64,000 nt of DNA from Bog-756 sp963727955. GTDB lineage: Bacteria > Actinomycetota > Acidimicrobiia > Acidimicrobiales > RAAP-2. Under the pieces are notes generated by a model. That model was not told the origin of the DNA. It searched no databases and saw only the letters and a list, made by a program, of their open reading frames with translations. The position numbers were made by a program, and so were the translations under genes. Below are positions 62,523 to 64,000 of the stretch, one piece after another (the first letter of the stretch is position 1; each line of letters begins with the position of its first letter). The DNA is taken from NCBI GenBank assembly GCA_963727955.1, contig CAVSII010000010.1, positions 124,001-188,000 on the forward strand, given 5' to 3'.

Positions 62523-62528
62523 ACCTTA
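62523..62528 (-). promoter_or_regulatory. Leaderless-type -10 box (TAAGGT) for the adenylate cyclase
   Basis: TAAGGT ends six bases before the GTG at 62516 and distinguishes it from the GTG at 62519. Confidence 0.5.
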
Positions 62529-62607
62529 ACGGGATGCCGCCGGCGCCACTTTGACAGCAGCCGGAGAGCATGGGCGTGCGAACCGATGGTCAACCACAGG
62601 GGACCCC

Positions 62608-62613
62608 TACACT
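62608..62613 (+). promoter_or_regulatory. Leaderless-type -10 box (TACACT) for cofC
   Basis: TACACT ends six bases before the GTG at 62620. Confidence 0.5.
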
Positions 62614-62619
62614 GGCGCG

Positions 62620-63243
62620 GTGCCCGCTCCCGGCCACCGGCCACCTCCCGGGTCCCCACCCACCATCGGCCCCCGGGCCGTGCTCATACCGGTCAAGGCT
62701 TTCGGCCAAGCCAAGGGGCGGCTGCATCTGACCATGAGCGGGCCGGATCGGGCCCGACTGGCCCGCACCATGGCCGATCGGGTGGTTCGGGCCGCGCATC
62801 CGCTGCCGGTGGCGGTGGTGTGCGACGACACCGAAGTGGCCCAGTGGGCCCGTGCCCTCGGTGCACTTGTCGTATGGGAACCGGGTCGGGGCCTCAACGG
62901 CGCTGTCGAGGCCGGCGTCGACCATCTCGTGGCCAACGGGGCCACCCAGGTCACCGTGGCCCACGGCGATCTTCCCCGGGCCCACGATCTGGCCCGGGTG
63001 GGCGAGGCAGCGGGGATCACTCTGGTCCCCGACCGCTACGGCAACGGCACCAACGTCATCGCCCTACCGGCCGGCACCGGCTTCCGCTTCTCCTACGGTC
63101 CGGGCTCCTTCGCCCGTCACCGGGCTGAGGCCGAACGCCTGGGACTGCCCGTGCACGTCCTCGATCGTCCCGATCTGGCCTACGACGTCGACGAGCCCGG
63201 CGACGTCGAGCCGGTTGTCTCTGCGGCGGCGCCGCTGCGGTGA
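62620..63243 (+). CDS. cofC: 2-phospho-L-lactate guanylyltransferase (CofC)
   Basis: CofC activates phospholactate or phosphoenolpyruvate with GTP for coenzyme F420 synthesis. The 207-residue protein has the nucleotidyltransferase start AVLIPVKAFGQAKGRL, VAVVCDDTEVAQWARALG, AHGDLPRAHDL and YGNGTNVIALP with the family's GSFARHRAEAERLGL. The GTG at 62620 follows TACACT by six bases; the frame is open further upstream but that part is not conserved in kind. It overlaps the next gene as GTGA. Confidence 0.94.
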   Translation: MPAPGHRPPPGSPPTIGPRAVLIPVKAFGQAKGRLHLTMSGPDRARLARTMADRVVRAAHPLPVAVVCDDTEVAQWARALGALVVWEPGRGLNGAVEAGVDHLVANGATQVTVAHGDLPRAHDLARVGEAAGITLVPDRYGNGTNVIALPAGTGFRFSYGPGSFARHRAEAERLGLPVHVLDRPDLAYDVDEPGDVEPVVSAAAPLR

Positions 63244-64000
63244 CAGGGAGCGGCAAGGAGGCAGGGCCGGCCGGGGACAGTGGGCTGCCGGTGGGCGATC
63301 TGGCGCTGAGCGGCGAGGCGCTCACCGTCGACATGGAGGTGCCGGCATCGGCCCTGGCCATCGGCGCCCACCCCGACGACATCGAGTTCGGGTGTGGTGC
63401 CACCCTGGCCAAATGGGCGGCCGCCGGATGTCGGATCCACCACCTGGTGCTCACCGACGGGTCCAAGGGCAGCTGGGACCCCGAGGCCGACCTGGGCCAG
63501 CTGGTGGCCGTGCGCATCGACGAGAGTCGGTCGGCGGCGGCGGCAGTCGACAACACCCCCCTCGCCCAGCTCGAAGCGGACAGGGTTCTCTTCCTCGGCC
63601 GGGTGGACGGGGAACTGGTCAACGGGGTCGAGGAGCGTCGGGAAGTGGCCCGCGTCCTGCGCACAACACAACCCTCGGTGGTGTTAGGTCATGACCCCTG
63701 GCGGCGCTACCGGCTCCATCCCGACCACCGGGGCGCAGGCTTCCTCACGCTCGACGCGGTGGTGGCGGCGCGCGACCCTCACTTCTTCGCCGACCTCGGG
63801 CTCCCGCCCCACCGTCCCGACACGATCCTCCTGTTCGAGCCGGACGTGCCCAACCACGTCGAGAACGCCGGTGGTTTCGAAGAGGTCAAGATCGAGGCTC
63901 TGCTCCGCCATCGCAGTCAGTGGCGGTCGACCATGGGAGTCACCGTTCCGGACGAGGGACAGCCCTTGCCGCCCGGCCAACGTGACGCATTCGCCGCCAA
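63240..64000 (+). CDS. PIG-L family deacetylase (C-terminus beyond window edge)
   Basis: The 253 visible residues contain the LmbE/PIG-L zinc motif IGAHPDDIEFGCGATLAKWA and the second metal motif HPDHRGAG. Such enzymes deacetylate N-acetylglucosaminyl compounds, such as mycothiol intermediates, or other small molecules. The GTG overlaps the cofC stop, so the two genes are coupled. No stop is reached before the window ends. Confidence 0.93.
   Translation, partial: MTGSGKEAGPAGDSGLPVGDLALSGEALTVDMEVPASALAIGAHPDDIEFGCGATLAKWAAAGCRIHHLVLTDGSKGSWDPEADLGQLVAVRIDESRSAAAAVDNTPLAQLEADRVLFLGRVDGELVNGVEERREVARVLRTTQPSVVLGHDPWRRYRLHPDHRGAGFLTLDAVVAARDPHFFADLGLPPHRPDTILLFEPDVPNHVENAGGFEEVKIEALLRHRSQWRSTMGVTVPDEGQPLPPGQRDAFAA

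Overview
The window is about two-thirds G+C, densely packed, and reads as a chromosomal segment of an actinobacterium, possibly Acidimicrobiia (inference). Supporting markers are a Kgd/OdhA-type 2-oxoglutarate decarboxylase, GTP-dependent PEP carboxykinase, a SepIVA-like septal protein beside yceD, coenzyme F420 gene cofC, MCR-type methylacyl-CoA racemase, group II truncated haemoglobin, an Rv1264-like adenylate cyclase, and many GTG starts preceded by a TANNNT box only 6-9 nt upstream (leaderless-type mRNAs). No tRNA, rRNA, transposase, phage gene or CRISPR array was found.

Layout. (i) 1-10110, minus strand: acpP-rnc-mutM-smc-ftsY-ffh-rpsP-khpA-rimM, a run for lipid carrier, RNA processing, DNA repair, chromosome organisation, SRP targeting and ribosome assembly, with several 4-8 bp start/stop overlaps. 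(ii) 10435-20287, mostly plus: two large fusion proteins of circularly permuted ATP-grasp, Alpha-E and (second only) transglutaminase domains, a truncated haemoglobin, an acyl-CoA dehydrogenase and a patatin-like phospholipase. This block lies between plsX and acpP. (iii) 20295-27953, minus: fakA-recG-rsmD-coaD-sepIVA-yceD-rpmF-plsX. (iv) 28012-35888: rpmB, thiL, pckG, an MFS permease, a stand-alone Lrp ligand-binding domain, a methylacyl-CoA racemase and galactokinase. (v) 35944-40049, minus: alpha/beta hydrolase, membrane-anchored MurF-like ligase, D-Ala-D-Ala ligase and a PH-domain membrane protein, a compact cell-wall cassette. (vi) 40271-50090: UvrD-like helicase, xthA, fabZ, a Zc3h12a-like RNase joined to an S1 domain, an M20 peptidase and kgd. 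(vii) 50195-54548: queD-queC-queE (preQ0), HU, a hydrolase and an SDR epimerase. (viii) 54569-64000: acyl-CoA dehydrogenase, rnhB, acyl-CoA ligase, GH38 alpha-mannosidase, adenylate cyclase, cofC and the start of a PIG-L deacetylase.

Three patterns cut across the window. First, short tandem repeats are common both inside proteins and between genes. At several genes the copies are echoes of the gene's own last bases including the stop codon. Second, recG, kgd, the RNase-S1 gene, the patatin gene and probably the acyl-CoA ligase carry frameshifts. The best-resolved ones are single extra bases in short G/C runs within otherwise intact genes, which points to assembly indels more than to decay. 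Third, about fifteen genes share the leaderless-type promoter spacing.

The most interesting system is the pair of ATP-grasp/Alpha-E/transglutaminase fusions at 10435-17005. It looks like a peptide-ligating and peptide-cleaving machine in which the second ATP-grasp copy seems to have lost catalytic residues.
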